Source: DAINRZ01 sp964634885
GTDB taxonomy: Bacteria > Bacteroidota > Ignavibacteria > Kapaibacteriales > UBA2268
Length of the DNA: 64,000 bases
Direction: 5' to 3'
Assembly (NCBI GenBank): GCA_964634885.1
Contig: CAZWLN010000007.1
Location: 1 to 64,000, forward strand
Under the pieces are notes generated by a model. That model was not told the origin of the DNA. It was given only the letters and a program-made list of their open reading frames with translations, and made no database searches. Both the position numbers and the translations under genes were made by a program. How positions within the stretch are numbered: position 1 is the first letter of the stretch; every line of letters begins with the position of its first letter. This document shows, piece after piece, positions 63,573 to 64,000 of the stretch.

Positions 63573-64000
63573 ATCTTGATGACATTAAGGACTTTTTACC
63601 AAAATATCTCACTCCCGCTTCAACAGAAGAACTATATAAAGGACTTAATCAATTCCCGGATAATATTTCGAAAATGAATTTCTATACCTCATATTTAAAG
63701 AATGATCCTATAATCTACCAGGGCGATTGTATAAAAGATATGATTGTTGTTAATTTGCCTGCCACCCAAAAAAAAGAGGTGCCTGCAATCATTATTTCTA
63801 ACACTTGCGATGCCGATCTTAACAATTCAAGGAATTATCAATCTCATTTGGTTTATTCGCCAATTATTAATCTGAATTCTTTTAAACAAACGTTATTAGT
63901 TTCTGGTCTATTGCCTGAAAAGGTTGATGAATTAATTTACAACATTAAAAAACAAAGAATTACATCAATATTTTACCTGCCTAAATATGATCCCTCATTT
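63569..64000 (+). CDS. Third gene of the TIGR04255 cassette, 5' part
   Basis: An ATG at 63569 opens a frame without stop to the window edge (144 codons). The N-terminus is MNLDDIKDFLPKYLT. Further features are 'DPIIYQGDCIKDMIVVNL' and a 'VPAIIISNTCDADLNNSRNY' stretch followed by 'LVYSPIINLNSF'. The last two look like a compact beta domain with a conserved-looking Cys-Asp pair. I do not recognise a named family. Low GC, like its two partners. Confidence 0.65.
   Translation, partial: MNLDDIKDFLPKYLTPASTEELYKGLNQFPDNISKMNFYTSYLKNDPIIYQGDCIKDMIVVNLPATQKKEVPAIIISNTCDADLNNSRNYQSHLVYSPIINLNSFKQTLLVSGLLPEKVDELIYNIKKQRITSIFYLPKYDPSF

Overview
The window looks like chromosomal DNA of a Bacteroidota/Chlorobiota-type (FCB group) bacterium. 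The evidence is a SprA-type outer-membrane translocon of the type IX secretion system (T9SS), a PorQ-like barrel, a PorE-like OmpA/beta-propeller lipoprotein, three secreted proteins with a T9SS type A sorting domain, many lipoproteins and weak Shine-Dalgarno signals. Core-gene DNA is of moderate GC and the spacers are AT-rich. An early-branching lineage (Ignavibacteria or Kapabacteria-like) is my guess; the sequence alone does not settle it. I recognised no rRNA, tRNA, CRISPR array or intact transposase.

Layout. 1-3.4 kb: start of an Rpn-type nuclease gene cut by the window edge, a spacer with ~99-bp tandem repeats, then the PorE-like gene. 3.7-8.4 kb: pirin, a TPR protein, glyA and an L,D-transpeptidase. 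8.4-20.3 kb, all minus strand: sprA, cheW, then a tight run NUDIX hydrolase - parA - parB - hotdog thioesterase - porQ - small secreted protein. 20.8-33.2 kb, all plus strand: a large SBBP-repeat T9SS cargo protein, two S9 serine peptidases, a DUF255 thioredoxin-fold protein and an enoyl-ACP-reductase-like SDR. 33.2-44 kb, minus strand and repeat-rich: a secreted protein of unknown function, a lone receiver protein, two tandem T9SS-sorted BNR/Ycf48-like propellers and uvrA. 44-51.4 kb: a multi-PAS/GAF histidine kinase, an Imm-5-like protein, a TlpA-like thiol oxidoreductase and the Kup potassium transporter. 51.4-56 kb is accessory: a radical SAM C-terminal remnant, a lipoprotein/barrel pair coupled through a TTG start, an intact radical SAM/SPASM gene, and an antitoxin followed by the stump of its toxin. 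56-62.5 kb: small metabolic and stress genes, rsgA, a haloalkane-dehalogenase-like hydrolase and a tiny secreted zinc-finger-like protein followed by two strong hairpins. 62.5-64 kb: an AT-rich, overlapping three-gene cassette headed by a TIGR04255 protein, running off the window.

How the genes fit together. The T9SS theme dominates: translocon (SprA), accessory barrel (PorQ), a probable peptidoglycan-binding lipoprotein (PorE-like) and several cargos. ParAB and UvrA serve chromosome segregation and repair. Intergenic DNA carries several dispersed repeat families (GCGCCTTTGCG motifs, GCCCC/GGGGC hairpins, 'aattacg' and 'gaattct' microsatellites, palindromic 'ctccacct' elements). Some begin right at stop codons, and one supplies the last codons of a gene. 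The best candidates for new biology are the TIGR04255 cassette at the right edge, the small secreted CxxH protein with its hairpins, and the 51.4-55.3 kb accessory block.
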